NCBI RefSeq assembly: GCF_023276405.1
Contig: NZ_JALRMO010000001.1
Location: forward strand, 4,092,001 to 4,156,000
Length of the DNA: 64,000 nt
Reading direction: 5' to 3'
From: Paenibacillus hamazuiensis
Lineage (GTDB): Bacteria > Bacillota > Bacilli > Paenibacillales > NBRC-103111
The translations under genes were made by a program, and so were the position numbers. Positions 24,800-33,935 of the stretch are shown here, piece after piece. How positions within the stretch are numbered: position 1 is the stretch's first letter; each line of letters opens with the position of its first letter. The notes below the pieces were generated by a model. It worked only from the letters and a program-made list of their open reading frames with translations, was not told the origin of the DNA and did not search any database.

Positions 24800-26497
24800 T
24801 CAATCGACGACAGGTATTTCCAGATAGGAAGAATGTTTCCCGCCGTAATATACGGTCTGCTCCGCCAAACGCACTTCGGTTTGCAGCGCCCAAGGTCCGG
24901 CCAAATTCGGATGCGCATGATAAGCCGGGAAGTTGGAGGACGAGATGTCGAGCCTGAGGCGCGAGCCGGCTTTAAGCGTCCATGTGATCGGCCAACATTC
25001 GATTTCGATCCGGGCCGGCTCGTGCGGCCGGTAATCGAGCGGACGCGGGGCGCCGCCCCGGTAGGCGAGGCTCGTTATCCCGTCCCGGATGTTATAGGCC
25101 GCACCGTCCGCAAACACCTCCATGACGTTTACCGTAAAGGCGGTATCCTCCGCATCGCTGCTGACGATTAACCGCGCCTTCATCATACCCGCGATGCGAA
25201 GATCGTGCTGCAGCGGCTCCGAGAGGAACGAAATCACATCGTCCCGGTATCCCGGCGGGTCCTGAACGACGCTGGCCGCTTTCGCCGCGTCCGGCTCGCC
25301 TCCGAGGTAACGCAGCAGCGCCGCTCCTCCCTTTGTCGGAACCGGATAACTCGGGTCGTACGTGTAGCGGGCGCTGCCGTTCCGGTCCCGGGCCGTTTCC
25401 GTCAGCTGCAGCGAACCGGTATCCTCGTCCTTGTGCAGGTAAAAACGCCGCATTTCGGTCGGAGCGATCGCCCCGTCCCAGCGCCGCCAGCGACCTTCGC
25501 GGATCACGTACGTCTGCAGATCGCCGAGCGGCTCAGGATAAGGCTCCCCCTTCAAATGGCGGTCGAACCATGTCAGCGCTTCCCTCAGCAGCACAAAACG
25601 GTCGTGATCCGGATAGTCCAAATCTCCCGAAGGAACCATCGCGTGCGTCCACGGGCCGAGGAAAAACCGGCTTCTCCTGCGCGTCTCTTCCGGCAGCTTT
25701 CCGTAATCCCTCACCATACCGTCCAAATGCTGGTCGAACCATCCGTCCGCCATCAGGATCGGGGTTCGCACGCGCTTCGGGATCTCCTTCAGCTCCGCCC
25801 AAAAACCGCTTTGCCAATACTCGTCTTCGGGGCTTACGCTCGTGATCCATTTGCGGTACCACGGCAGCTCGACTCCGAACAACTCGCGGTCCATCGCGAT
25901 GTGCGGCTTCACCTGAACGGCTCTGCGAAACAAGCCCTCCGTGCGCACATCCTTCACGCCGGAGTTGCCGATCGCCCAGCCGGTGTAAACGTCGTGGCGG
26001 AACATGCCGTTCATATAATTTTGCCGGTACCGCTCGGTCGTGAAGCCGCTGATGCACATCGCCTTCACCTCCGGCGGAACGCGGTCCGCCATCGCCCACT
26101 GAACGGCGCTCAAATACGATGCGCCGTATGTGCCGATGCGCCCGTTCGCCCAGCCTTGCCGTTTGATCCATTCGATCGTGTCGATGCCGTCATCGCCTTC
26201 ATGGACGAAAGGAACCCAAGCTCCCGCGGATTCCCCGGTGCCCCGGCAGTCCTGCACGACCGCCGCATAGCCGCGCTTCGACAAGACGGCCGCCGTCGCC
26301 TCGAGCAGCGGAAGCATGCCGGGATACGGATGGCGGATCAAAACGACCGGCCAAGGCCCTTCGCCTTTCGGCAAATAAATCCTTGTCATCAAGGCAATGC
26401 CGTCGCGCATTTCGACCCGGACAGCTTCGGAGACACCCGTTTCGTGCGTTGCGGCCGGTAAACCGCTTTCAATTTGTTCAATCATAGCGGAATTCAT
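24800..26497 (-). CDS. CocE/NonD-family alpha/beta hydrolase (copy 1)
   Basis: A 565-residue serine hydrolase. ATG at 26497 overlaps the HMG-CoA lyase stop (ATGA) and has GGAAGGAG 7 nt upstream, so the longer frame to 26533 is rejected. The catalytic set is GTYGASYLSAV (Ser near 126), ADGWFDQHLDG (Asp) and LGPWTHAM (His). The C-terminal domain ends [20 protein letters not shown]. It is paralogous to 14885-16564. No signal peptide is visible, so it acts in the cytoplasm after uptake. Esters or amides of the acid handled by the CoA enzymes are the inferred substrate. Names such as glutaryl-7-ACA acylase or cocaine esterase reflect relatives, not this context. Confidence 0.9.
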   Translation of the reverse strand: MNSAMIEQIESGLPAATHETGVSEAVRVEMRDGIALMTRIYLPKGEGPWPVVLIRHPYPGMLPLLEATAAVLSKRGYAAVVQDCRGTGESAGAWVPFVHEGDDGIDTIEWIKRQGWANGRIGTYGASYLSAVQWAMADRVPPEVKAMCISGFTTERYRQNYMNGMFRHDVYTGWAIGNSGVKDVRTEGLFRRAVQVKPHIAMDRELFGVELPWYRKWITSVSPEDEYWQSGFWAELKEIPKRVRTPILMADGWFDQHLDGMVRDYGKLPEETRRRSRFFLGPWTHAMVPSGDLDYPDHDRFVLLREALTWFDRHLKGEPYPEPLGDLQTYVIREGRWRRWDGAIAPTEMRRFYLHKDEDTGSLQLTETARDRNGSARYTYDPSYPVPTKGGAALLRYLGGEPDAAKAASVVQDPPGYRDDVISFLSEPLQHDLRIAGMMKARLIVSSDAEDTAFTVNVMEVFADGAAYNIRDGITSLAYRGGAPRPLDYRPHEPARIEIECWPITWTLKAGSRLRLDISSSNFPAYHAHPNLAGPWALQTEVRLAEQTVYYGGKHSSYLEIPVVD

Positions 26498-27417
26498 GGA
26501 CCGTCTCCTTCCGTCGTTGTTTGCGGCGGACACGCAAGCAGATTGCGGCTCGGCAGCGTTCTCCCTATTTGCTCCTGAATATACCGTGCGGCATCCATAA
26601 GCTTTTCAAAATCGACACCCGTTTCGATTTCCATCTCCCTCAGGCAGTAAACCAGATCCTCCGTCGCCATATTTCCGCTTGCCCCGGGTGCATAAGGGCA
26701 TCCTCCCAGTCCTCCGGCAGATGCATCGAAGCGGGTTATGCCCATATTCATGGATACCAGAATGTTTGCAAGCGCAGTGCCTCTTGTGTCATGGTAATGC
26801 AGCGCCAGACGTTCGGCGGGATAGCGCCTCAGGAGCTGCTCCAGCACCGCTTCCACCTGCCTGGGATTCGCCGCACCGATCGTATCGCCGAGCGAGATTT
26901 CGCCGATTTCCATCGCGAACAATTCATCGGCAACCCGCACGACACGGTCGATGTCCACCTTGCCTTCATAGGGGCAGCCGAATACGGTGGACACATACCC
27001 GCGCACCGATTTGCCGGCGCTCCGCGCTTCGTTGACCACCTCTCGCAAAATGGGGAACGTATCCGCAACCGGCTTGTTGATGTTTTTGCGGTTATGCGTT
27101 TCGCTGGCGGACATAAACACCGCCGCCTCGTCGACGCCCGCTTCCAGCGCCAGCTCCAGCCCCCTCATGTTCGGCACGAGCGCCGCATAGATGACTCCCG
27201 GTTTTCTGGTTATCCCCCTTGCGACCTGAATGGCGTCGGCAAGCTGCGGAATCCATTTGGGGCTGACAAATGACGTCACTTCGATATAATCGAATCCGGC
27301 CGAAGACAATCGGTCGATCCAAGCGATTTTATGCTCCGTCGGAACGAACACGCTTTCGTTCTGCAAGCCGTCGCGGGGGCCGACCTCCTTCACCTTGACG
27401 TGCTGCGGCCAGTTCAT
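26494..27417 (-). CDS. mvaB: Hydroxymethylglutaryl-CoA lyase
   Basis: Splits HMG-CoA into acetoacetate and acetyl-CoA. The 307-residue TIM barrel shows the full family set: EVGPRDGLQNE at the N-terminus, SFVSPKWIPQLAD, VSTVFGCPYEGKVD and EISLGDTIG. The metal-binding HYHDTRG follows, then the catalytic cysteine in GGCPYAPGASGN (near residue 239). These features distinguish it from homocitrate or isopropylmalate synthases. Its ATG overlaps the CaiB-type gene stop by 4 bp and its stop overlaps the hydrolase start, so the three are tightly coupled. In leucine catabolism HMG-CoA comes from methylglutaconyl-CoA, but no such genes are here, pointing to free HMG as the source. Confidence 0.93.
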   Translation of the reverse strand: MNWPQHVKVKEVGPRDGLQNESVFVPTEHKIAWIDRLSSAGFDYIEVTSFVSPKWIPQLADAIQVARGITRKPGVIYAALVPNMRGLELALEAGVDEAAVFMSASETHNRKNINKPVADTFPILREVVNEARSAGKSVRGYVSTVFGCPYEGKVDIDRVVRVADELFAMEIGEISLGDTIGAANPRQVEAVLEQLLRRYPAERLALHYHDTRGTALANILVSMNMGITRFDASAGGLGGCPYAPGASGNMATEDLVYCLREMEIETGVDFEKLMDAARYIQEQIGRTLPSRNLLACPPQTTTEGDGP

Positions 27418-28655
27418 GCGGTATCGCTCCCGGGCACTTGCACCGCGTAATCTCCGGCCTGGCCGGGCTTCGCATAAACGACCTTGCGCGCGATCAGATC
27501 GGAAATCTCGTCTTCGCTGCGACCGAGCTTCCGCAATATGTCCAGCGTATGCTCGCCCAGCAGCGGAGGCGGGCCTTGAATTTTCACTTCACTCTCCGAG
27601 TAAGCGATCGGCGTCCGGATGACCGGCAGCTTGCCGAACACCGCATGATCGACCTTTTCGATCAGGCCGTGCTCGCGAATCAAGTCGCTGTTCACGAGCT
27701 CCTCCACGTTCCAGATCGGCCCGTGAAGCACATTGCGCTCGGCAAAAATCGCACACCAATCCTCCGTCGGCTTTTGAGCGAATACGCCGTTGAGCAGCCC
27801 GGACAGCGTCTCCCTGTTTTTGACGCGCAGGCGGTTCGTTTCGTAATCCGGGTGGCTCGCCAACTCCGGCCTTCCGATCGCCTCGCAAAACACCGCCCAC
27901 GCCCGATCGGACTGGGCCCCGGCCATCAGCCAGCCGTTCGCCGTCGGAAACGCCTGATACGGAACGACTTCGGCGTGCTGGCTGCCCATGGCGGACGGCG
28001 GCTTCCCCGATGCGATATATTGCCCGAAGCGCGTCGACAGGTTAAACACCATCGTATCGATCAGGTTCAGTTGAATGCGCTGTCCCTTCCCGGTTCGCTC
28101 CCGCTCGAGAAGCGCTCCGCAGATCGCTCCGAAGGCGATGTAGGCCGTCGAGTTGTCGGCGACCGGAATGCCGACCAGCACCGGCTTTCCGCCCGGCTCG
28201 CCGGTCACGCTCATCGCTCCGCCCATGCCCTGAACGATCGGATCCATCCCCGGCCGGTGGGCGTAACCCGGCGTGTCGCCGAATGCGGAGATCGAACAAT
28301 AAACGAGGCCGGGATTCAGCCGCCGCAAGCTTTCGTAACCGAGTCCGAGCCGCTCGCACGTGCCGGGACGGTAATTTTCCAAAACGACATCCGCCCCGCG
28401 GCACAAGTCTCGCGCTATGCCGAGCCCGTCGGGATCTTTCAGATTGAGGGAGATCGATTGCTTTCCGTGGTTGTAGGCGGCAAACAAATAACTTTCTCCA
28501 TTTTTAAAATAACTCCCGGAGCTCCGCACCTGATCTCCCGAAAGCGGCTCGATCTTGATGACCTCGGCTCCCAGATCGGACAACATATTGGCGCAGTAAG
28601 GCGCTACCAGCCAGTGCGCAATTTCGATAACTTTTACTCCGGTAAGCGGTCCCAT
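27414..28655 (-). CDS. CaiB/BaiF-family (type III) CoA transferase
   Basis: Transfers CoA between acids; first gene of the operon. 413 residues from ATG 28655, which has AGGTGAT 9 nt upstream; a GTG 15 bp earlier (28670) is too close to the same site. Family features are GVKVIEIAHWLVAPYCANML, DLGAEVIKIEP, VVLENYRPGTCERLGLGYE and the catalytic Asp in PGMDPIVQGMGG (near 138). The closing segment is PPLLGEHTLDILRKLG. Human SUGCT, also in this family, converts free HMG or glutarate to the CoA ester. With HMG-CoA lyase next door, activation of HMG is the most economical reading, but the acid specificity is inferred. Confidence 0.92.
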   Translation of the reverse strand: MGPLTGVKVIEIAHWLVAPYCANMLSDLGAEVIKIEPLSGDQVRSSGSYFKNGESYLFAAYNHGKQSISLNLKDPDGLGIARDLCRGADVVLENYRPGTCERLGLGYESLRRLNPGLVYCSISAFGDTPGYAHRPGMDPIVQGMGGAMSVTGEPGGKPVLVGIPVADNSTAYIAFGAICGALLERERTGKGQRIQLNLIDTMVFNLSTRFGQYIASGKPPSAMGSQHAEVVPYQAFPTANGWLMAGAQSDRAWAVFCEAIGRPELASHPDYETNRLRVKNRETLSGLLNGVFAQKPTEDWCAIFAERNVLHGPIWNVEELVNSDLIREHGLIEKVDHAVFGKLPVIRTPIAYSESEVKIQGPPPLLGEHTLDILRKLGRSEDEISDLIARKVVYAKPGQAGDYAVQVPGSDTA

Positions 28656-28696
28656 CGTTGTTATGATCACCTGCTCCTTGCATGGTTTAAGGAAAT

Positions 28697-28710
28697 TTCA
28701 AGCGCTTTCA
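28697..28710. promoter_or_regulatory. Candidate catabolite response element at the operon head
   Basis: Minus-strand TGAAAGCGCTTGAA keeps the TGAAAGCGCT core of a cre site with two mismatches near its end. It lies 42 bp upstream of the CoA-transferase start, in the divergent region shared with the LysR gene. Confidence 0.35.
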
Positions 28711-28797
28711 TCTTCATCATAAATATAACTATTGCTGAAGTAAAATACGGAATGTTAATATTAATATAGTCAATGCCTATACAATGGAGGTGCGAAA

Positions 28798-29703
28798 ATG
28801 CGTATCGAACAGCTTCAATACTTTGTCGAAGTAGCCAGGCATCAATCGTTTTCGCTGGCCGCCGGGCATCTGCATATTTCCCAGCCGAGCATCAGCCAGG
28901 GAATCTCAGACCTTGAAAAGGAGCTGAACGTCAAGCTGTTCGAGCGCTCCCGCTCCGGCGTTCAGCTGACCAAGACGGGGCAAACGCTGCTGAAAAAAGC
29001 GCAAAGCGCCTTGAACCTCGTACAGGATATTTACGACGAGGCCCGCGCCGAATCCCAGTCCTTGACGGGAAACTTGCAAATCGCCGCCATCCCGAGCATG
29101 TGCAACGCCTTCCTGAGCGACGTGCTGTCCATCTACAAGAAAAAGCACCCGCACGTCCGCCTCGAAGTGAGTGAGGACGGCACGAAGCAGATCATGCAGG
29201 ACGTCATCGCCGGACGGGCGGATCTTGGCTTCATCTCTTCGCAGCCGGGCGATCTGATCGACAACCGGATCGAATTTCACCGCATGCTTACCGGAACCTA
29301 CGTGGCCTGCATCGGCAAGCATTCCCCCGTTCCCCTGTATAACCCCATGCCCGCGGAGGTCATCGCCGATGAGCCGATCATTACGTTCAAGCCGGGTTAC
29401 CGGCAGGAGGAATATTTAAAAAAGCTGCTGAAAACCGACCGGCTGAACGTGCTGCTGACGATCGGCTATACGGAGGCGGCCAAAAAATTGATCGCCGAAG
29501 GAGTCGCCATCGGATTTTATCCGGACTTCTCGATCAGGAAGGACCCTTACGTCCAGTCCGGGGAAATCATTCCGCTCGATATCAAGGATAATGAGTTAAT
29601 GCTTCATTTCGGATGGATTCGGCTTAAAAGCAAACATATGTCCAAGGCCGCCGGCGAGTTTATCAAAGTGCTCCGGAACGTGATCGACGGCTCTCAGATG
29701 TAA
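28798..29703 (+). CDS. LysR-family transcriptional regulator of the divergent operon
   Basis: A 301-residue LysR protein with an N-terminal winged HTH (MRIEQLQYFVEVARHQSFSL, then HISQPSISQGISDLEKELN) and a type 2 periplasmic-binding-like sensor (LQIAAIPSMCNAFLSDVLS, then VIAGRADLGFISSQPGDL). A ribosome site GGAGG precedes the ATG. It is divergent from the CaiB-HMG-CoA lyase operon with 142 bp between, the classic arrangement for a regulator controlling its neighbour in response to a pathway acid or CoA ester. The AT-rich gap includes GTTAATATTAATATAG, a possible LysR-type site. Confidence 0.9.
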   Translation: MRIEQLQYFVEVARHQSFSLAAGHLHISQPSISQGISDLEKELNVKLFERSRSGVQLTKTGQTLLKKAQSALNLVQDIYDEARAESQSLTGNLQIAAIPSMCNAFLSDVLSIYKKKHPHVRLEVSEDGTKQIMQDVIAGRADLGFISSQPGDLIDNRIEFHRMLTGTYVACIGKHSPVPLYNPMPAEVIADEPIITFKPGYRQEEYLKKLLKTDRLNVLLTIGYTEAAKKLIAEGVAIGFYPDFSIRKDPYVQSGEIIPLDIKDNELMLHFGWIRLKSKHMSKAAGEFIKVLRNVIDGSQM

Positions 29704-29736
29704 CGGTTCGTCGAATCCGGCGCTCTGCCAACGCAA

Positions 29737-29775
29737 AAACATCCTCAACCTCTCTTCATTGGGTCGAGGATGTTT
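29737..29775. terminator. Bidirectional intrinsic terminator between LysR and metI
   Basis: AAACATCCTC (29737-29746) pairs perfectly with GAGGATGTTT (29766-29775). T-rich sequence follows on the plus strand and A-rich sequence precedes it. It serves both convergent genes. Confidence 0.8.
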
Positions 29776-29777
29776 GA

Positions 29778-30437
29778 TTATTTTCTAAGCTTCCTTGAGA
29801 TCCAGTTGCCTGCCGTTTGAACCACCTGAACGATCACGATGAGCAATAGGACGGAGGTGTACATGACGTCCGGCTCCCAGCGCTGATATCCGAACCGGAT
29901 GGCTACATCGCCCAAGCCCCCCGCTCCCATCACGCCGGCCATCGCCGACGCTCCTACGAGCCCGATCGTTGCGATCGTAAGACCGAGAATCAAAGCCGGC
30001 CGGGCCTCTCTCAAAATAACGCGATAAATAATTTGCCGTTTGGTGGCCCCCATCGCCTTGTAAGCCTCAATGACTCCGGGGTCGACCTCAAGCAGCGCGG
30101 TTTCCATGAGGCGGGAAATGTAAGGCGCCGTATAAAAAACGAGCGGAACGATCGCCCCCTTCACTCCGATCGTCGTACCGACGAGCCATTTGGTTAACGG
30201 GATGATGGCCACCATGATAATGATAAAAGGGATGGAGCGAATGACATTAATGATGGCATTAAGCGTATGATAAACGGCTGAATTGCCATACAGATGGCCG
30301 GGCCTGAGCACTACCAGCAGCACGCCGAGCAGCAGCCCGATGGCGCTGGAGATGACCAGCGAATATCCGACCATGATCGCCGTTTCGTTGATCGATTTCA
30401 CATAAAGATCGGCTTTTTCCGCTATTTTATCCAACAT
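29778..30437 (-). CDS. metI: Methionine ABC importer permease
   Basis: A 219-residue membrane protein with five predicted helices. The family phrases are RSIPFIIIMVAIIPLTKWLV, TAPYISRLMETALLEVDPGV and AYKAMGATKRQIIYRVILRE (the ATPase-contact loop). Another, GASAMAGVMGAGGLGDVAIR, comes near the end. Its start overlaps the end of metN by 11 bp. It is the last gene of metQ-metN-metI, which ends at the hairpin 29737-29775. Confidence 0.94.
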   Translation of the reverse strand: MLDKIAEKADLYVKSINETAIMVGYSLVISSAIGLLLGVLLVVLRPGHLYGNSAVYHTLNAIINVIRSIPFIIIMVAIIPLTKWLVGTTIGVKGAIVPLVFYTAPYISRLMETALLEVDPGVIEAYKAMGATKRQIIYRVILREARPALILGLTIATIGLVGASAMAGVMGAGGLGDVAIRFGYQRWEPDVMYTSVLLLIVIVQVVQTAGNWISRKLRK

Positions 30438-31458
30438 GCCGGATGACCTCTACCCTTAGATTCCGTCTCTCCAGGAAGCGCATGCCCTTCTCCAGCGCAT
30501 TGCGATCGCCCGTTATGAACAATACCAGCGCGCCGAACAGCTTGTCTTTGATTTGAACGATATTCCCATACACGATGCTGGGGCGCAAAGCGAATTGAGC
30601 CGTTAAATCGGCCAAAACCGGCTCCATCGCCGATTCGCCGATAAATGAGATGCGGATGAAAGCGCCCTGCCCGCTCCCCCGGCGCTCCAATTCGTTCAGC
30701 AGCGTTTCCGGAATATCCGCGTCAAAAACGCTTCGGATAAACTTGCGGGCGGTTTCGGTTCGCGGCGAATAAAACAAGTCGATCACCGGGCCCTGCTCGA
30801 CAATCACGCCTTTTTCCATCACCGCGACCCGGTCGCATATTTTTTTGATCACGTGCATTTCATGCGTAATAAGAACGATCGTAATTTTGAATTTGCGGTT
30901 AATATCGCTGAGTAAATCGAGAATCGAATCCGTGGTCTGCGGGTCCAGCGCCGACGTGGCTTCGTCGCACAGCAAAATTTCCGGGTCGTTCGCCAGCGCC
31001 CTGGCGATGGCGACGCGCTGTTTTTGCCCTCCGGACAGCTGGCGCGGATAGGCCCTCTCTTTATCCTGAAGTCCTACCAGCTCAAGCAGTTCTCCGACTT
31101 TGGCATCTATCCGCTTCCTCGGAACTTTGGCAAGCTCGAGCGGTGCGGCGACATTTTGGTAGACGGTTCCCGACGAAAGCAGGTTAAAGTGTTGAAAGAT
31201 CATGCCGATCTTTCTGCGCATCTCCCTCAGTCCGCGCTCGTTTAATTGCGACATCTCCACTCCGTTGATCCGGATGCTTCCCGAGGTCGGTTTTTCCAAA
31301 TAATTGATGCAGCGCAGCAGCGAGCTTTTGCCGGCCCCGCTGTACCCGATGATGCCGAATATTTCGCCCTTTTCGATACGAATATTGGCCCTTTTTACCG
31401 CTTCGACGCGTATTCCCTTTTGTTCAAACGTTTTGCTGACGTCGATCAATTCAATCAT
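30427..31458 (-). CDS. metN: Methionine ABC importer ATPase
   Basis: 343 residues. Walker A is GYSGAGKSSLL, signature LSGGQKQRVAIARAL, Walker B ILLCDEATSALDP, H-loop ITHEM. The C-terminal NIL domain (about 265-343) binds methionine and shuts the transporter when internal methionine is high. It lies 36 bp after metQ. The order metQ-metN-metI is a permutation of the more common metNIQ order. Confidence 0.95.
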   Translation of the reverse strand: MIELIDVSKTFEQKGIRVEAVKRANIRIEKGEIFGIIGYSGAGKSSLLRCINYLEKPTSGSIRINGVEMSQLNERGLREMRRKIGMIFQHFNLLSSGTVYQNVAAPLELAKVPRKRIDAKVGELLELVGLQDKERAYPRQLSGGQKQRVAIARALANDPEILLCDEATSALDPQTTDSILDLLSDINRKFKITIVLITHEMHVIKKICDRVAVMEKGVIVEQGPVIDLFYSPRTETARKFIRSVFDADIPETLLNELERRGSGQGAFIRISFIGESAMEPVLADLTAQFALRPSIVYGNIVQIKDKLFGALVLFITGDRNALEKGMRFLERRNLRVEVIRHVG

Positions 31459-31494
31459 GAAGCGCTCTCCCTCATCTTCTGCCGTACTGGCGGC

Positions 31495-32373
31495 TTACCA
31501 GGATGGAACGATGAAGCTGCCGTACTTATCCACCACGAATTTTTTCACCTCGTCGGAATGGTAGGCTTTCACCAGCCTTTGAAATACCGGTTTGTCTTTA
31601 TCGGCTGTGCGCACCGCAATCAGATTGACCCAGGGGGAATCTTTCGGCTCGATAAAAATCGCGTCCTTGGTAGGCACAAAACCGTTATCCACCGCATAAT
31701 TCGTATTGATAACCGCAGCGGTCAAATCCGGCAAAGCTTTCGGGATGAAAGGGGCTTCGAGCTCCTTGAATTTCAGCTTCTTCGGATTGTCCACGATATC
31801 CCGGACGGTCGCTTTAACTCCCACGCCTTCCTTCAGCTTGATCAAGCCCGCCCGCTCGAACAAAATGAGTGCCCGGGCCCCGTTAGTAGGGTCGTTCGGC
31901 AAACCAAGCTCGTCGCCTTCCTTGATCTCCGAAACGTTTTTGATTTTTTTGGAATACAGCCCTATCGGAAAATTAAGCGTATTCGCCAGCTTTACGATGT
32001 CCAGCTTGTTGTCCGCCTTGAACTGATTCAGATAAGGCTCGTGCTGGAACGCATTGGCGTCCAGTTGGCCGTCCGCCAGCGCCTTGTTCGGCTGTATGTA
32101 ATCGTTAAATGTAACGATCTCAATCTCCAAATTGTCTTTTGCGGCGACTTCCTTCACTTTTTTCCAAATGTCCTCCTCGACCCCCGCGGAAATGCCGACC
32201 TTCAGCTTCGCTTTCTCGCCCGCCGGGTTGGAGGGCGCTGCCTGGGACGATGCTGCAGGCGTCTGACCCGCCGGCGCCGCCGTTTTCGTCTCCGCGGGTT
32301 TCGCGCAGCCGGCAACCGCCAATATAACTATGGCGGCGATCATGGACATAAAAGGCAATCTTAATCTTTTCAT
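31495..32373 (-). CDS. metQ: Methionine-binding lipoprotein
   Basis: A 292-residue NlpA-family binding protein. ATG at 32373 follows GGAGAGG; the longer frame to 32538 runs through the leader terminator and is not real. The lipobox is VAGC, after MKRLRLPFMSMIAAIVILA. Family text includes GISAGVEEDIWKKVKEVA, TFNDYIQPNKALADGQLDAN and AFQHEPYLNQF. First gene of the operon; its 5' leader carries a terminator and is likely a regulatory RNA. Confidence 0.94.
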   Translation of the reverse strand: MKRLRLPFMSMIAAIVILAVAGCAKPAETKTAAPAGQTPAASSQAAPSNPAGEKAKLKVGISAGVEEDIWKKVKEVAAKDNLEIEIVTFNDYIQPNKALADGQLDANAFQHEPYLNQFKADNKLDIVKLANTLNFPIGLYSKKIKNVSEIKEGDELGLPNDPTNGARALILFERAGLIKLKEGVGVKATVRDIVDNPKKLKFKELEAPFIPKALPDLTAAVINTNYAVDNGFVPTKDAIFIEPKDSPWVNLIAVRTADKDKPVFQRLVKAYHSDEVKKFVVDKYGSFIVPSW

Positions 32374-32429
32374 CTTTGTTCCTCTCCTTGCTTTCTCTTT
32401 TTCGTTATTGGCCGATTTTTTTCCACAGG

Positions 32430-32474
32430 AAAAAAGACTCCTGCAGATCTCCCGTAGGGGAGGTTGCCGGAGCC
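32430..32474 (-). terminator. Leader terminator (attenuator) upstream of metQ
   Basis: In the metQ leader, a long imperfect hairpin (GGCTCC...GGAGTC, 32436-32474) is followed by six U. It precedes the gene, so it must be regulated by an upstream RNA structure. A CCTTTG...CAAAGG stem at about 32475-32507 lies just before it. CCGGCAACC, a string found in S-box RNAs, occurs in the hairpin, but the canonical S-box core is not recognisable. Class therefore left open. Confidence 0.6.
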
Positions 32475-32523
32475 TTTGGCTGTCCAATGGGCTTCGTTGC
32501 AAAGGTTGTAACGATTTAGGGAA

Positions 32524-32552
32524 ATAATAATCCAACAATTCAAACCTGTCAA
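32524..32552 (-). promoter_or_regulatory. Promoter of the metQ operon
   Basis: TTGACA (32547-32552), a 17-bp spacer and TATTAT (32524-32529) on the minus strand, close to the sigma-A consensus. Transcription would begin near 32517, about 145 nt before metQ. Confidence 0.7.
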
Positions 32553-32593
32553 GTAGGAATTAAGCAAGACGGGCTGCGCCGGATCAAAGCCGG

Positions 32594-33874
32594 TTATTGG
32601 GCAGCCAGTCTGGCGGTCTCCTTCTTCGCCTTGATTACAGCCTCATCCAGGGTGATTTCGTCGGAAACGTACTTTTGAAAAATAGCGCCGATGCCATTGA
32701 TATATTCCATCGACTGGGGAACCATCGGCCTGCCGCGAAGATTGCTATGTTTGATGTAATCCCGCACCTTCTCGACGCCGAGGCCTTTATAGCCGGGATC
32801 GTCGATCACATCCAGCCGGGCGGCCAATCTGCCCGACATCTCGCTGTTGGCCAGTTGGCCCTCTTTGCTCGCCAAATAAGCCAGCACTTTCCCGGCGGCT
32901 TCCTTCTTCCCGGACGATTTATTCAGCACATAATGCCACGAAGCCATGAAAGCGTCATTTGTGCCAAAATTCGGCATCGGCACGATGTCCAGTTTGTCCG
33001 GCCCGTATTTGCCGGCTCTCTGCAGCGTCGGAATCGCACCGGTATACATGAAAAGCATCCCGTATTTGCCGTCGATGAACTTCTGAAGCATCGGATCGTA
33101 AATATCGGCCAGCTGCGAGATCGGCGTCACCTTCTCCTTATGGACAAGGTCGTGCATAAACCTCAATGCTTCCTGGGTTTTAGGGTTCGACCAGTCATAG
33201 TAATCGCCGCCGAACAAATTGACGAAGGTGCCGATTTCGTTAAAAACGTAGCTTTTCTCCCAAGCGCCTCCATAGCCGAATACGCCGTTTTTTGTAACCG
33301 CTTTCGCAAAGGCGAGGAATTCGTCTTTCGTCCGCGGAACGTCCACCCCCGCCTGCTTCAGCATCTCATGGTTCACCCAGAAGGCGAGCACCTCCAGGTA
33401 ACTCGGCACCGAAAATATGCTTCCCTTGAACATAATCATGTCCTTCACGTATTGCTGGGAATAATTTTTCACAACATCCGGAGTCATGATCTCCTTCTCC
33501 AGCGGCTCCAAATATCCGGCTCTGGAGAAAGCGGTGATCAGTTCGTCGTTGATGTGCATAATGTCCACGGAGTTATCGCCGGAAGAAAGCAGCGTCGTCA
33601 TTTTGGCAACCATGTCGTCGGGATTGGACGGAGTGGCGACCACGTTCAGCGTAACGCCCGTCGCGTCCCGCACTTTATTCCGGAACGCCGGCCAACCGGC
33701 TTGTGCGGAGTCCTGGGTCATGATCGTAATCGTCCGATTCGGATCGGACAAGCCGGCCTTGTCTTCGGACGGAACGTTCGCGGACGGTCGGTTGTTACCG
33801 CTGCAGGCGGCAAGTGCTCCGGTTAAAACAACCAAAGCTATTTGAACGGCGGCAGCGGATTTTCTTTTTCCCAC
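32594..33874 (-). CDS. Sugar ABC binding lipoprotein (second copy)
   Basis: A 426-residue family-1 extracellular binding protein. GTG at 33874 is chosen because AAGGGGG lies 7 nt upstream and a signal peptide follows (GKRKSAAAVQIALVVLTGAL, lipobox LAAC). The longer frame to 34108 reads through a mobile repeat. It is closely similar to the binding protein at 37174-38448 (shared FGYGGxWEKxYVFNEIxTFV and NLFGGDYxDW). Two binding proteins for one permease pair suggest an extended substrate range. It is separated from the GH172 gene by a 410-bp stretch with an inserted element, so its expression may be weakened or independent. Confidence 0.92.
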   Translation of the reverse strand: MGKRKSAAAVQIALVVLTGALAACSGNNRPSANVPSEDKAGLSDPNRTITIMTQDSAQAGWPAFRNKVRDATGVTLNVVATPSNPDDMVAKMTTLLSSGDNSVDIMHINDELITAFSRAGYLEPLEKEIMTPDVVKNYSQQYVKDMIMFKGSIFSVPSYLEVLAFWVNHEMLKQAGVDVPRTKDEFLAFAKAVTKNGVFGYGGAWEKSYVFNEIGTFVNLFGGDYYDWSNPKTQEALRFMHDLVHKEKVTPISQLADIYDPMLQKFIDGKYGMLFMYTGAIPTLQRAGKYGPDKLDIVPMPNFGTNDAFMASWHYVLNKSSGKKEAAGKVLAYLASKEGQLANSEMSGRLAARLDVIDDPGYKGLGVEKVRDYIKHSNLRGRPMVPQSMEYINGIGAIFQKYVSDEITLDEAVIKAKKETARLAAQ

Positions 33875-33906
33875 CAGGAAGCCCCCTTTCTCAGCGGGAT
33901 CGGGAA

Positions 33907-33931
33907 GATCAGGCCGCCCTGAAGGCAGCCT
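33907..33931. repeat. 25-bp hairpin repeat, copy A
   Basis: GATCAGGCCGCCCTGAAGGC, continuing AGCCT, is repeated exactly at 34200-34224. It folds into a short hairpin (AGGCCGCC against GGCAGCCT). The two copies flank a miniature inverted-repeat element. Confidence 0.75.
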
Positions 33932-33935
33932 ACGA

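Noticed and set aside
32408-32520. Canonical SAM (S-box) riboswitch upstream of metQ
   Set aside because: Only CCGGCAACC matches; the GAGGGA and UGAA core elements and the closing helix are not found. Kept as an unclassified leader instead.
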